Source: Streptomyces lincolnensis
Lineage (GTDB): Bacteria > Actinomycetota > Actinomycetes > Streptomycetales > Streptomycetaceae
NCBI RefSeq assembly: GCF_001685355.1
Contig: NZ_CP016438.1
Coordinates: forward strand, 4,278,001 to 4,342,000
Length of the DNA stretch: 64,000 nt
Direction: 5' to 3'
Under the pieces are notes generated by a model that saw nothing but the letters and a program-made list of their open reading frames with translations, was not told the DNA's origin and made no database searches. Within the stretch, counting starts at the first letter, position 1. Each line of letters begins with the position of its first letter. A program made the translations under genes and the position numbers. This document shows positions 34,978 through 43,565 of the stretch, one piece after another.

Positions 34978-37062
34978 CTACGCGGCGACCGGCTGCTTCG
35001 CCTCGGCCGTCGGGGCCGCGGTGCCGTCGGCCTCGCCGGGGGCTCCGGGGCCCGTCTTGCGCAGGCCCTTGAGGAGGATCACCAGGCCGGTCGTCACCGC
35101 CGTACCGATGGCGATGGCGAGCAGGTACAGGACCGGCTTGCCGATCAGGAGGGTGACCCAGATGCCGCCGTGCGGGGCGCGCAGGGTCGAGCCGAAGGCC
35201 ATGGTCAGGGCGCCGGTGACCGCGCCGCCCGCCATGGAGGCGGGGATCACGCGCAGCGGGTCGGCCGCGGCGAACGGGATCGCGCCCTCGGAGATGAAGG
35301 AGGCGCCGAGCACCCAGGCGGCCTTGCCGTTCTCGCGCTCGGCCGGGGTGAACAGCTTCTTGCGGATGGTCGTCGCGAGCGCCATGCCCAGCGGGGGCAC
35401 CATGCCCGCGGCCATCACGGCGGCCATGACCTTCATCGCGGAGTCGCTCGGGTCCTGTACGGCGATACCGGCCGTGGCGAAGGCGTACGCGACCTTGTTG
35501 ACCGGACCGCCCAGGTCGAAGCACATCATCAGGCCGAGCAGGACGCCCAGCAGGACGGCGTTGGTGCCGGAGAGGCCGGCGAGCCAGTCCGTCATGCCCT
35601 TCTGGGCCTCGGCGATGGGCTTGCCGATCACGACGAACATCAGGAAGCCGACGACGACCGAGGAGATCAGCGGGATCACCACGACCGGCATGATGCCGCG
35701 CAGCACCGGCGGGATCCTGACCCGCTGGATCGCGAGGACCACACCACCGGCCAGCAGACCGGCGGCCAGGCCGCCGAGGAAGCCCGCGGCGATGTTGGAG
35801 GCGATCATGCCGCCGACGAAGCCGGGGACGAGACCGGGCCGGTCCGCCATGCCGTAGGCGATGTATCCGGCGAGGACCGGGATCAGGAAGCCGAAGGCGA
35901 CGCCGCCGATCTGGAAGAACAGGGCGCCCCAGCTGTCGATCTGGGTCCAGGAGAAGTGGTCCATGACCGAGGGCGCCTTGTTGATCTCCCAGCCGCCGAT
36001 CGCGAAGCCGAGGGCGATCAGCAGACCGCCCGCGGCGACGAACGGGACCATGTAACTCACGCCGGTCATCAGCCACTTGCGGAGCTTGGTGCCGTAGTTG
36101 TCGCCGGGGTCGCCGGCCCGCTCGACCGGCGTACCGCCGCTCGCGGCCGCGGTGGTCTCGCCGCGCTCGGCCCGGCCGCGCACCTCGGTGATCAGTTCGG
36201 CGGGCCGGTTGATGCCCGCCTTCACGCCGACGTCGACGGTCGGCTTGCCGGCGAAGCGGTCCTTGTCGCGTACGGGCACGTCGTGCGCGAAGATCACGCC
36301 GTCCGCCGCCTCGATGACGGCCGGGTCGAGCCGGGTGAATCCGGCCGAGCCCTGCGTCTCGACGACGAGTTCGACACCCGCCTCGCGGCCGGCGTTCTCC
36401 AGGGACTCGGCCGCCATGTAGGTGTGGGCGATACCGGTCGGGCAGGAGGTGACGGCGACGATCCGGAAGGGCCGCGCGTCGCCTCCGGGGGCCTGCGGGA
36501 CCTCATCACCGGTGTCCGGGGTGTCCTCGGTGGTGCTGACCGCTGCGGTGTCGGCGGAGGCCGCCGCCGACACCGCAGCGGAGTCTGCGGAACCGCCCGT
36601 CCGCCCGTCCGCGTCCGGGGTCTCGTCCCCGCGGATCAGCGCCGCCGCGGCCGCCGTGTCGCCCACCGAGCGCAGCGCGTCGGTGAACTCGGCGTTCATC
36701 AGCTGGCGGGCCAGCGACGACAGGATCGTCAGATGGGCGTCGTCGGCGCCGGCGGGCGCGGCGATCAGGAAGATCAGGTCGGCGGGGCCGTCCGCCGCGC
36801 CGAAGTCGATACCGGCGGCGCTGCGCCCGAAGGCGAGCGTCGGCTCGGTGACGTGGGCGCTGCGGCAGTGCGGGATGCCGATGCCGCCGTCGAGGCCGGT
36901 CGGCATCTGCGCCTCGCGGGCGGCGACGTCGGCGAGGAAGCCCTCCAGGTCGGTCACCCGGCCCAGGCTCACCATGCGCTCGGCGAGGGCACGTGCCGCC
37001 GCTTCCTTGGTATCGGCGGACAGGTCGAGATCGACCAGGTCCGCGGTGATCATGTCGCTCAT
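34978..37062 (-). CDS. fruA: Fructose PTS transporter, EIIABC fusion
   Basis: 694 residues. The EIIA domain has its phospho-His in GIGIPHCRSAHV (about residue 65). A low-complexity linker leads to EIIB with the phospho-Cys in TSCPTGIAHTYMAAESL (about 210-225), then EIIC with eight or more membrane segments from about residue 330. It imports fructose as fructose-1-phosphate using phosphoryl groups from HPr. ATG 37062 has AAGGAG upstream. It is the last gene of the fruR-fruK-fruA operon, 175 bp after fruK. Confidence 0.95.
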   Translation of the reverse strand: MSDMITADLVDLDLSADTKEAAARALAERMVSLGRVTDLEGFLADVAAREAQMPTGLDGGIGIPHCRSAHVTEPTLAFGRSAAGIDFGAADGPADLIFLIAAPAGADDAHLTILSSLARQLMNAEFTDALRSVGDTAAAAALIRGDETPDADGRTGGSADSAAVSAAASADTAAVSTTEDTPDTGDEVPQAPGGDARPFRIVAVTSCPTGIAHTYMAAESLENAGREAGVELVVETQGSAGFTRLDPAVIEAADGVIFAHDVPVRDKDRFAGKPTVDVGVKAGINRPAELITEVRGRAERGETTAAASGGTPVERAGDPGDNYGTKLRKWLMTGVSYMVPFVAAGGLLIALGFAIGGWEINKAPSVMDHFSWTQIDSWGALFFQIGGVAFGFLIPVLAGYIAYGMADRPGLVPGFVGGMIASNIAAGFLGGLAAGLLAGGVVLAIQRVRIPPVLRGIMPVVVIPLISSVVVGFLMFVVIGKPIAEAQKGMTDWLAGLSGTNAVLLGVLLGLMMCFDLGGPVNKVAYAFATAGIAVQDPSDSAMKVMAAVMAAGMVPPLGMALATTIRKKLFTPAERENGKAAWVLGASFISEGAIPFAAADPLRVIPASMAGGAVTGALTMAFGSTLRAPHGGIWVTLLIGKPVLYLLAIAIGTAVTTGLVILLKGLRKTGPGAPGEADGTAAPTAEAKQPVAA

Positions 37063-37237
37063 CGCGGGCTCCTTCGCACGCGGGCCGCCCGGGGAGTGGA
37101 GTGGGCGGGGGTGGGGACGGGGACGGGGGTGCAGCAGTGGGGGGCTCTGGGGGCGAGAACGGCGGGTAAGGGGAAGCTCCGCCGATTCACGGCCGGTGCG
37201 CGGGACGAGCGGGCCGTTGTGCCCGACAGCTGTCCCG

Positions 37238-38185
37238 TCATGACACCGGCTCCTTCAGTACGCGGTCCACGGGCACCTCGGCCGTCACGGTCACGGCCGA
37301 AGGGTCCAGGTCCTGTGGCGTCGGCATCACGCTGCCGGGCAGTTGTACGGCCGCCGCGCCATGGGCGACCGCCGAGGCGAGGGCCTGCGGGCCGCTGCCG
37401 CCGGCGATCAGGAAACCGGCGAGCGAGGAGTCACCCGCTCCCACATTGCTGCGTACGGCGTCCACGCGCGCGCTCGCGAACCAGGCGCCCGCGTCGTCCA
37501 CCAGGAGCTGTCCGTCGGCACCCAGGCTCGCGAGGACGGCCCGCGCGCCCATCGCGCGCAGTTCCTCGGCCGCCTTGACCGCGTCACCGACCGTCGACAG
37601 CGGCCGGCCGACGGCCTCCGCCAGTTCCTCGGCGTTCGGCTTCACCACGTCGGGGCGCTCGCGCAGCGCTTCGAGGAGGGCGCGCCCCGAGGTGTCCAGC
37701 GCGATTCGCGCGCCCCCGGCGTGCGCCCGGGCGACCACCTCGGCGTACCAGGAGGGCGCGAGTCCGCGGGGCAGGCTGCCGCAGCAGGCGATCCAGGCGG
37801 CGTCGCGCGACTGCTCGCGCACCGTCTCCAGCAACAGCTCCTGCTCGGCGGCGGACAGCTCCGGACCCGGCGCGTTGATCTTCGTGAGCACCCCGTCCGA
37901 CTCGGCGAGCGCGATGTTGGAGCGGGTGCCGCCGGCGATCGGTACCCGCGCGACCTCGATGCCCTGCGCGTCGAGCAGATCCGCCACGAGCGCGCCCGGC
38001 GCACCACCGAGCGGCAGCACCGCGACCGTGCGCTGTCCGGCGGCCGTGACGGCACGCGAGACGTTCACGCCCTTGCCGCCGGGGTCCATGCGCTCGCCGG
38101 TGGCGCGGATGACCTCGCCGCGCTCCAGCGAGGGGACCTCGTAGGTGCGGTCCAGGGACGGGTTCGGGGTGACGGTGAGGATCAT
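37238..38185 (-). CDS. fruK: 1-phosphofructokinase
   Basis: 315-residue PfkB-family kinase. VTPNPSLDRTYEV at the N-terminus, the sugar-binding GGKGVNVSRA and the C-terminal catalytic GAGDSSLAGF identify it. It converts fructose-1-phosphate, made by FruA, to fructose-1,6-bisphosphate. The start overlaps the fruR stop (ATGA at 38182-38185), so the two are translationally coupled. Confidence 0.95.
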   Translation of the reverse strand: MILTVTPNPSLDRTYEVPSLERGEVIRATGERMDPGGKGVNVSRAVTAAGQRTVAVLPLGGAPGALVADLLDAQGIEVARVPIAGGTRSNIALAESDGVLTKINAPGPELSAAEQELLLETVREQSRDAAWIACCGSLPRGLAPSWYAEVVARAHAGGARIALDTSGRALLEALRERPDVVKPNAEELAEAVGRPLSTVGDAVKAAEELRAMGARAVLASLGADGQLLVDDAGAWFASARVDAVRSNVGAGDSSLAGFLIAGGSGPQALASAVAHGAAAVQLPGSVMPTPQDLDPSAVTVTAEVPVDRVLKEPVS

Positions 38186-38943
38186 GCGCGCACTACTTCC
38201 GTGCCGCCGCGCTCGATCGCGGTGGCGTCTTCGGGGCTCAACCCGCTGTCGGTGATCAGCAGGTCCACGTCGCTCAGGTCGCCGAAGCGGGCGAAGTGCT
38301 CCTGGCCGTGCTTGGAGGAGTCGGCGAGCAGCACCACGCGGCGGGCGGCGGCCAGCGCCGCCCGCTTGACCGCGGCCTCGGCGAGGTCGGGGGTGGTCAG
38401 GCCGTGCTCGGCGGAGAAGCCGTTGGCCGCCACGAAGAGGACATCGGCCCTGATCTCGCCGTACGCGCGCAGTGCCCAGGCGTCGACGGCGGCGCGCGTG
38501 CGGTGCCGTACGCGTCCTCCGACGAGGTGGAGCTGGATGCCGGGGTGGTCCGCGAGGCGGGCCGCGATCGGCAGGCTGTGCGTGACGACGGTGAGGGAGG
38601 CCTCCAGCGGGATCGCTGCGGCCAGCCGGGCGACCGTCGTGCCGGCGTCGAGGATCACCGTGCCCTCGGTGGGGAGTTCCGCGAGGGCCGCCTTGGCGAC
38701 GTGGTCCTTCTCGTCGGCCGCGGTGGTCTCGCGTTCGGCGAGGTCCGGCTCGAAGTCGAGGCGGCCGGCCGGGAGGGCTCCGCCGTGCACCCGGCGCAGC
38801 AGACCGGCACGGTCGAGGGCCTTCAGGTCCCGGCGGATCGTCTCCGCCGTGACCTGGAACTGCTCGGCCAACGACACCACGTCCACCCGGCCGCCGTCAC
38901 GGGCGAGCCGGAGGATCTCCTGCTGCCGCTCCGGTGCGTACAT
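38182..38943 (-). CDS. fruR: DeoR-family regulator of the fru operon
   Basis: 253 residues. DeoR helix-turn-helix at the N-terminus (RQQEILRLARDGGR, VTAETIRRDLKALD, LLRRVHGGA) and a DeoR-C sugar-phosphate sensor domain (TVILDAGTTVARLA, LVGGRVR, TDSGLSPED). It is the first gene of fruR-fruK-fruA. It probably senses fructose-1-phosphate and represses its own operon; the long inverted repeat just upstream is a candidate target. Confidence 0.93.
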   Translation of the reverse strand: MYAPERQQEILRLARDGGRVDVVSLAEQFQVTAETIRRDLKALDRAGLLRRVHGGALPAGRLDFEPDLAERETTAADEKDHVAKAALAELPTEGTVILDAGTTVARLAAAIPLEASLTVVTHSLPIAARLADHPGIQLHLVGGRVRHRTRAAVDAWALRAYGEIRADVLFVAANGFSAEHGLTTPDLAEAAVKRAALAAARRVVLLADSSKHGQEHFARFGDLSDVDLLITDSGLSPEDATAIERGGTEVVRA

Positions 38944-38952
38944 GTCCGTTCA

Positions 38953-38991
38953 CCTCCGACTGATGCCCGAACGTGTGGTTTCAGTCGGAGG
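38953..38991. promoter_or_regulatory. Long inverted repeat before fruR
   Basis: CCTCCGACTGA (38953-38963) and TCAGTCGGAGG (38981-38991) are perfect 11-bp arms separated by 17 bases, starting ten bases upstream of the fruR ATG. It could be a FruR operator or an RNA hairpin that hides the ribosome site: on the minus strand the left arm reads TCAGTCGGAGG, and its GGAGG is the fruR Shine-Dalgarno. Confidence 0.55.
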
Positions 38992-39071
38992 CTACGCCTG
39001 GATTTCCGGAAAGTAAACAGGTTCGGACGCGATTCGGGCACGAGTGGGCTTGGGAGTGTGTCCGGGCACGC

Positions 39072-39110
39072 CGAGGGGCCCGACACCTGAAGTCAGGTGC
39101 GGGCCCCTCG
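39072..39110 (-). terminator. Terminator of the DHA2 efflux gene
   Basis: CGAGGGGCCCG plus CACCTGA pairs with TCAGGTG plus CGGGCCCCTCG, giving an 18-bp stem with one bulged A and a two-base loop. It lies 15 bp downstream of the efflux gene stop, separating it from fruR. Confidence 0.75.
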
Positions 39111-39124
39111 CGGCACGGTCGCGT

Positions 39125-40678
39125 TCAGGACACGAGCTCGGGCTCCTTCTCCGCCACCACCATCGCCGGCTCCTGCTCGGTGGCGCCCTCCACATGCTGC
39201 GCGGGCCGCTTCGGCAGCGCGAACATCAGCAGGAAGATCACCGTCATCACGGCCGCGACCCAGCCCAGCGCGTGCTGGAAGGCGTTCACGAAGGCCGGTC
39301 CGACCTCGGTGGGGCGCAGATCGTCGGCGATGACGCCGTAGAAGACCACGGACACCAGGCCCAGGCCGAGCGCGTTGCCCATCTGCTGCACGGTGTTGAT
39401 GAGGCCGGAGGCCGAGCCCGCATGCTCGCGGGGCACCTCGGAGAGGACCGCGTCCGTCAGCGGGGCGACGATCAGGCCCATGCCGACGCCCATCACGACC
39501 AGGGGCAGGGCCATCTGCCAGGAGGCGATGGCGAGGCCGTAGCGCTCGGACTCCCAGACGTAGAGCAGGACGCCCGCCGCCATCGTCAGCGCGCCGGCCT
39601 GGAGCACCTTGCGGCCGAAGCGCGGGACCAGCTTCTGCACCGACAGTCCGGCCGCGGTGGAGACGGCGATCGAGAAGGGGACGCCGGTCAGTCCGGCCCG
39701 CAGCGCGCTCCAGCCCAGCCCGAACTGCATGTACAGGGTCCACACCAGGAAGAAGATGCCCAGCCCGACACCGAAGACGGTCTGCACGGCGATACCGGCG
39801 GCGAAGCTCTTCACCCGGAACAGGGAGAGCTCGATCAGCGGGGAGCCGTCGCGTGCCGTCTTGCGCCGCTCGTACGCCACCAGCGCGCCGAACACCACGA
39901 CCGCGCCCGCCATCGTGAGGTACCCCCACAGCGGCCAGCCCAGCTCGCGGCCCTGGGTGAGCGGGTAGAGCAGCATCAGCAGGCCGACGACGACCAGGGC
40001 GACCCCGACGAGGTCCAGCTTGAGGGCCTTGGGCGCCTTGGACTCGGTGATGAAGCGGCTGCCGAGGACGAGCCCCGCGATGCCGACGGGCAGGTTGATC
40101 AGGAAGATGGGCCGCCATTCGAGGCCGAACAGGTTCCACTCGGTCAGCAGGGCTCCCAGCAGCGGCCCGGAGACCGCCCCGAGGCCGACGATCGCGCCGA
40201 AGAGCCCGAAGACCTTGCCGCGCTCGTGCGCCGGGAAGGTGGCGTGCACGATCGACAGGACCTGCGGGACCATCAGCGCCGCCATGCCGCCCTGGAGGAT
40301 CCGGGAGGCCACCAGCATCTCCGGGTTCGCGGCGAGGCCGCACAGCGCGGAGGCGATGGTGAAGCCGCCGATGCCGAACAGGAACACCCGCTTGCGGCCG
40401 TGGATGTCGCCGAGCCGTCCGCCGGTGACGAGGCCGGCGGCGAAGGCCAGCGCGTACCCGGCCGTTATCCACTGGATCTGGCTGACGGAGGCGCCCGCCT
40501 CCCGCTGGATCGACGGGATGGCGATGTTGACGATCGTGACGTCGACGAGGTCCATGAAGGCCGCGGTCATCACGATGGCCAGGGCGAACCAGCGGCGGCG
40601 GTCGCCCGCGGCGGGTGACGTGCCGCCCGGCCGCGCGCCGTCCGGCTGGGTGCTGAGAGTGGTCTCGGTGGAGGTCAT
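39125..40678 (-). CDS. DHA2-family MFS drug efflux protein
   Basis: About 517 residues with 14 membrane segments, typical of the EmrB/QacA DHA2 group. Motif A-like GGRLGDIHGRKRVF and the motif C region (GPLLGALLTE) are visible, and the N-terminal membrane segment contains DLVDVTIVNIAIPSI, the DHA2 motif D1. ATG 40678 is six bases from a TAGCTT -10-like hexamer and may be leaderless; GTG 40684 is an alternative. It is divergent from a WYL regulator with a perfect palindrome between them. Confidence 0.93.
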   Translation of the reverse strand: MTSTETTLSTQPDGARPGGTSPAAGDRRRWFALAIVMTAAFMDLVDVTIVNIAIPSIQREAGASVSQIQWITAGYALAFAAGLVTGGRLGDIHGRKRVFLFGIGGFTIASALCGLAANPEMLVASRILQGGMAALMVPQVLSIVHATFPAHERGKVFGLFGAIVGLGAVSGPLLGALLTEWNLFGLEWRPIFLINLPVGIAGLVLGSRFITESKAPKALKLDLVGVALVVVGLLMLLYPLTQGRELGWPLWGYLTMAGAVVVFGALVAYERRKTARDGSPLIELSLFRVKSFAAGIAVQTVFGVGLGIFFLVWTLYMQFGLGWSALRAGLTGVPFSIAVSTAAGLSVQKLVPRFGRKVLQAGALTMAAGVLLYVWESERYGLAIASWQMALPLVVMGVGMGLIVAPLTDAVLSEVPREHAGSASGLINTVQQMGNALGLGLVSVVFYGVIADDLRPTEVGPAFVNAFQHALGWVAAVMTVIFLLMFALPKRPAQHVEGATEQEPAMVVAEKEPELVS

Positions 40679-40699
40679 GCTCACAAGCTATGACCTCAA

Positions 40700-40718
40700 T
40701 AGGACAGATCGTGTCCTA
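40700..40718. promoter_or_regulatory. Operator candidate between efflux pump and WYL regulator
   Basis: TAGGACA-gatcg-TGTCCTA: perfect 7-bp arms in the 56-bp divergent gap. It lies next to or over both promoters, as expected for a WYL/YafY-type repressor controlling itself and the pump. Confidence 0.6.
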
Positions 40719-40740
40719 GTTCTGCGGCATCCTCGACTTC

Positions 40741-41703
40741 ATGACGACGGATACTCCGGCCCGGCTCCTGACGCTCCTGTCCCTCCTCCAGACGCCCCGC
40801 GAATGGCCCGGCGGCGAGCTCGCGGGCCGCCTCGGGGTGTCCCGGCGCACGGTCCGGCGGGACATCGACCGCCTGCGGGAGCTGGGGTATCCCGTGCAGG
40901 CGACGAAGGGGAGCGACGGCGGGTACCGGCTGGTCGCGGGCAAGGCGATGCCGCCCCTCGTCCTCGACGACGAGGAGGCGGTGGCGATCGCGGTGGGGCT
41001 GCGGGCGGGGGCGGGACACGCGCTCGAAGGAGTGGACGAGGCGTCCGTGCGGGCGCTGGCCAAGCTGGAGCAGGTGCTGCCGTCGCGGCTTCGGCACCGG
41101 GTCTCCACGCTTCAGGCCGCCACCACGCCGCTCACCAGCGGGGACGGCGCCAGTATCGCGCCCGAGACGCTCACCGTGATGGCCTCCACCGTGGCCGGGC
41201 GGGAGCGGCTGCGGTTCGCCTACCGGGCGCGGGACGGGGCCGACTCGCGGCGCGTCGTGGAGCCGTACCGGCTCGTGTCGACCGGGCGGCGGTGGTATCT
41301 CGTCGCCTACGACCTCGATCGGGCCGACTGGCGGACGTTCCGGGTGGACCGGGTGAGCGAGCCGTTCGCCACCGGGGCCCGGTTCGCTCCGCGGGAGTTG
41401 CCGACGGGGAGTGCGGCGGAGTATCTGCGGCGGTCGATGTACCAGCGGACGCAGACGTACGAGTTCTCCGTGCTGTTCGAGGCGCCGGTCCCGGTGGTGG
41501 CGGAGCGGGTGCCGGGGTGGCTGGGAGTGCCGGAGGCGGTGGACGAGGGGCGGTGCCGGGTGCGGGGGTCCGTGGGGGACGCGGTGGAGTGGCTGGCGGT
41601 GCGGCTGGCGATGCTGGACGTCGAGTTCCGGGTCGAGGAGCCCGCGGAACTGGTGCGGTGCGTGCGGGAGTTGGGCGAACGGCTGGTGCGGGCCGCGGGG
41701 TGA
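40741..41703 (+). CDS. WYL-domain (YafY-type) transcriptional regulator
   Basis: 320 residues. An N-terminal DeoR/HTH_11 domain (LLSLLQTPREWPGGELAGRL, VSRRTVRRDIDRLREL) is followed by a linker helix region. The WYL domain comes next (LRFAYRARDG, VEPYRLVSTGRRWYLVAYD, WRTFRVDRVS) and then a WCX C-terminal region. WYL domains bind ligands or nucleic acids. It is divergent from the DHA2 pump and shares the palindrome at 40700, so it is the likely regulator of that pump. Confidence 0.92.
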   Translation: MTTDTPARLLTLLSLLQTPREWPGGELAGRLGVSRRTVRRDIDRLRELGYPVQATKGSDGGYRLVAGKAMPPLVLDDEEAVAIAVGLRAGAGHALEGVDEASVRALAKLEQVLPSRLRHRVSTLQAATTPLTSGDGASIAPETLTVMASTVAGRERLRFAYRARDGADSRRVVEPYRLVSTGRRWYLVAYDLDRADWRTFRVDRVSEPFATGARFAPRELPTGSAAEYLRRSMYQRTQTYEFSVLFEAPVPVVAERVPGWLGVPEAVDEGRCRVRGSVGDAVEWLAVRLAMLDVEFRVEEPAELVRCVRELGERLVRAAG

Positions 41704-41720
41704 GCGGACTCGGCACACGG

Positions 41721-41773
41721 GCGCGGGGCCGGGTCGATGTGCGGTTGAGCCGCGTGGCGCGACCTGCCCCCAC
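41721..41773. repeat. Dispersed intergenic repeat, copy 2
   Basis: Diverged copy of the element at 3304: GCGCGGGGC, then TCGATGTGCGG, GAGCCGCGTGG and CTGCCCCCAC in the same order. It lies 18 bp after the WYL gene. Confidence 0.55.
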
Positions 41774-41827
41774 CGGCCCCACGGGCCCGCACTTTGTGTG
41801 AACGGCGTGTGACACAATCTGCCATTC

Positions 41828-42008
41828 GGCGGGTCACCCCGGGGTTCAGGTACGGGGTGGCCCGCCACTGATGTGTGAGGGAGCCGGACCCCGGCGCCCG
41901 GGGGGAGGGGCGCCGAAGTCCGGCTCGGGGAGAGTCCCGGCGCCGGGGGGAGTGCGTCGGGACTCGGATCGTGAGGGCCGGGAGGGTCCGGGAGTCGGCT
42001 CCGGACCC
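41828..42008 (-). ncRNA. 6C-type small RNA
   Basis: Read on the minus strand, this gap forms two adjacent hairpins, each exposing exactly six consecutive cytosines: 41932-41965 (stem GAGTCCCG/CGGGACTC, C-run opposite 41945-41950) and 41881-41926 (stem GAGCCGGAC/GTCCGGCTC, C-run opposite 41900-41905). This is the definition of the actinobacterial 6C RNA. A third hairpin lies upstream (41984-42008), and a strong 14-bp stem at 41828-41866 ends the region as a terminator. The ends are approximate. The CUCCCCCC loops are complementary to Shine-Dalgarno sequences, so post-transcriptional pairing is likely. The RNA lies downstream of hrdD on the same strand. Confidence 0.75.
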
Positions 42009-42130
42009 GAACATCTGGGCCCTGAATGGTTGTTCCCGTGGCTCCGTGGGTTGAAGCGGCGTTACACAGCCACGTTTGCGCTGTCTTTCGCCACCCGGCG
42101 CACGCCACCCCCGGGTCGTGCGCGACGGCC

Positions 42131-43126
42131 CTACGCCGCCGCGTCGAACCCGGTGGACCGCGCCAGCTTCTTCAGCTCCAGCAGGGCGTGCTTCTCGATC
42201 TGGCGGATGCGCTCGCGGGTGAGGCCGTGCTCCTTGCCGACCTCGGTGAGCGTGCGCTCCCGGCCGTCCTCGATGCCGTACCGCATCTTGATGATGGACG
42301 CCGTGCGCTGGTCGAGGCGGCCGATGAGGTCGTCCAGTTCCTCGCTGCGCAGCAGGGTCATGACCGACTGCTCCGGCGACACCGCGGAGGTGTCCTCCAG
42401 GAGGTCGCCGAACTGGGTGTCGCCGTCGTCGTCCACCGACATGTTCAGCGAGACCGGGTCACGGGCCCAGTCCAGGACGTCCGTCACCCGCTCGGGGTTG
42501 GAGCCGAGCTCGGCTGCGATCTCCGCGGGCTCCGGGTCGCGGCCGTGCTCGCGGTTGAACTCGCGCTGCACACGGCGGATCCGGCCCAGCTCCTCCACCA
42601 GGTGGACGGGCAGCCGGATGGTGCGCGACTGGTCCGCTATCGAGCGGGTGATCGCCTGACGGATCCACCAGGTCGCGTACGTCGAGAACTTGAAGCCCTT
42701 GCGGTAGTCGAACTTCTCGACCGCGCGCACCAGGCCGGCGTTGCCCTCCTGGATGAGGTCCAGCAGGGGCAGTCCGCTGCGGGGGTAGCGGCGGGCCACG
42801 GCGACGACCAGGCGGAGGTTGGAGCGGATGAAGACGTCCTTGGCCCGCTCACTCTCGTCGACCAGCGCCTGGAGCTCCTCGCGGGTGGCGTCCGCCTTGG
42901 AGTCCTCGTACCCCTCCAGGACCTGCCGCGCGAAGACGCCCGCTTCGATGGTCTGGGACAGCTCGACCTCCTTGGCGGCGTCGAGCAACGGGGTGCGCGC
43001 GATCTCGTCGAGGTACATGCCGACCAGGTCGCGGTCGGCGATCTCGCCGCCATGGGCGCGAACACTGCTTGCCGCGTTAGTCCGGCCGGTGGCGGACTGA
43101 CGACGGGCGACGGCACGGGTTGCCAT
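42131..43126 (-). CDS. hrdD: RNA polymerase primary-like sigma factor HrdD
   Basis: 331 residues from ATG 43126 (AAGGGAG upstream); a longer frame exists to 43282 but lacks a start signal. Sigma-70 regions are visible: 1.2 (DLVGMYLDEIARTPLL), 2.1-2.4 (RSNLRLVVAVARRY, DLIQEGNAGLVRAVEKFDY, FSTYATWWIRQAI), 3 (RLPVHLVEELGRI) and 4 (RTLTEVGKEHGLTRERIRQIE). No region 1.1 is present, so it is a group 2 factor. Length and the sigma-R-type promoter at 43208 fit HrdD. Group 2 factors are dispensable and act in stress or development. Confidence 0.88.
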   Translation of the reverse strand: MATRAVARRQSATGRTNAASSVRAHGGEIADRDLVGMYLDEIARTPLLDAAKEVELSQTIEAGVFARQVLEGYEDSKADATREELQALVDESERAKDVFIRSNLRLVVAVARRYPRSGLPLLDLIQEGNAGLVRAVEKFDYRKGFKFSTYATWWIRQAITRSIADQSRTIRLPVHLVEELGRIRRVQREFNREHGRDPEPAEIAAELGSNPERVTDVLDWARDPVSLNMSVDDDGDTQFGDLLEDTSAVSPEQSVMTLLRSEELDDLIGRLDQRTASIIKMRYGIEDGRERTLTEVGKEHGLTRERIRQIEKHALLELKKLARSTGFDAAA

Positions 43127-43207
43127 GCGTGCTCCCTTGCGATGTGAGGTCAGCGGGTCCTGGGGATGCTCGGCACTCTCCTCGGGTGCCCTGCATCTGT
43201 TGGAAAC

Positions 43208-43234
43208 AACGACTGGAATCCGGACAGAATTCCC
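43208..43234 (-). promoter_or_regulatory. Sigma-R-type promoter of hrdD
   Basis: On the minus strand, GGGAAT (43234-43229), exactly 18 bases, then GTT (43210-43208). This matches the sigma-R consensus GGGAAT-N18-GTT of the thiol/disulfide-stress regulon. The start site would be about 75 bp before the hrdD ATG. hrdD is an established sigma-R target in S. coelicolor. Confidence 0.85.
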
Positions 43235-43293
43235 GACCCGTGCCTCTTTTTTCTGATCATGCAGTACCCTGTGCCGCCACACGCGGAGGAGCG

Positions 43294-43565
43294 ATGGCGC
43301 CCGAACGTGCGGAGGCGCAGGTCAGGCCGGGAGTCGAGGGTGACCCCACCCCGCTCACCGGCCTCTGCGACCACTCCGTACACGAGACGGCCATCACAGT
43401 CGACACCGAGGTCTTCACTCCGGAAGAGCGCCGCCCTTGGCCACCCTCCCACCCGGAAGACGGCCCGCGCCGCCCAAAGGTTGCCATGCCGGCCGACCCG
43501 ACAGGGGATTCACAGGAGATCCCCGGCTCCGTCACACAGGGCCCGCCGCGCACCGGGCCCTCAGG
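43294..43565 (+). other. Gap with one doubtful ORF start
   Basis: Between hrdD and the dioxygenase gene, an ATG at 43294 follows a perfect GGAGGAGCG ribosome site and a TACCCT -10-like hexamer. The frame has gene-like composition for about 50 codons (VHETAITVDTEVFTPEERR), then runs antisense into the dioxygenase gene until 44004. It may be the start of a gene truncated by deletion. No protein family is recognised. Confidence 0.25.

Noticed and set aside
37059..37241. 60-codon frame between fruK and fruA as a real gene
   Set aside because: Low-complexity Arg/Pro composition with no recognised motif. The ATGA overlaps are noted as a finding but do not suffice for a gene call.
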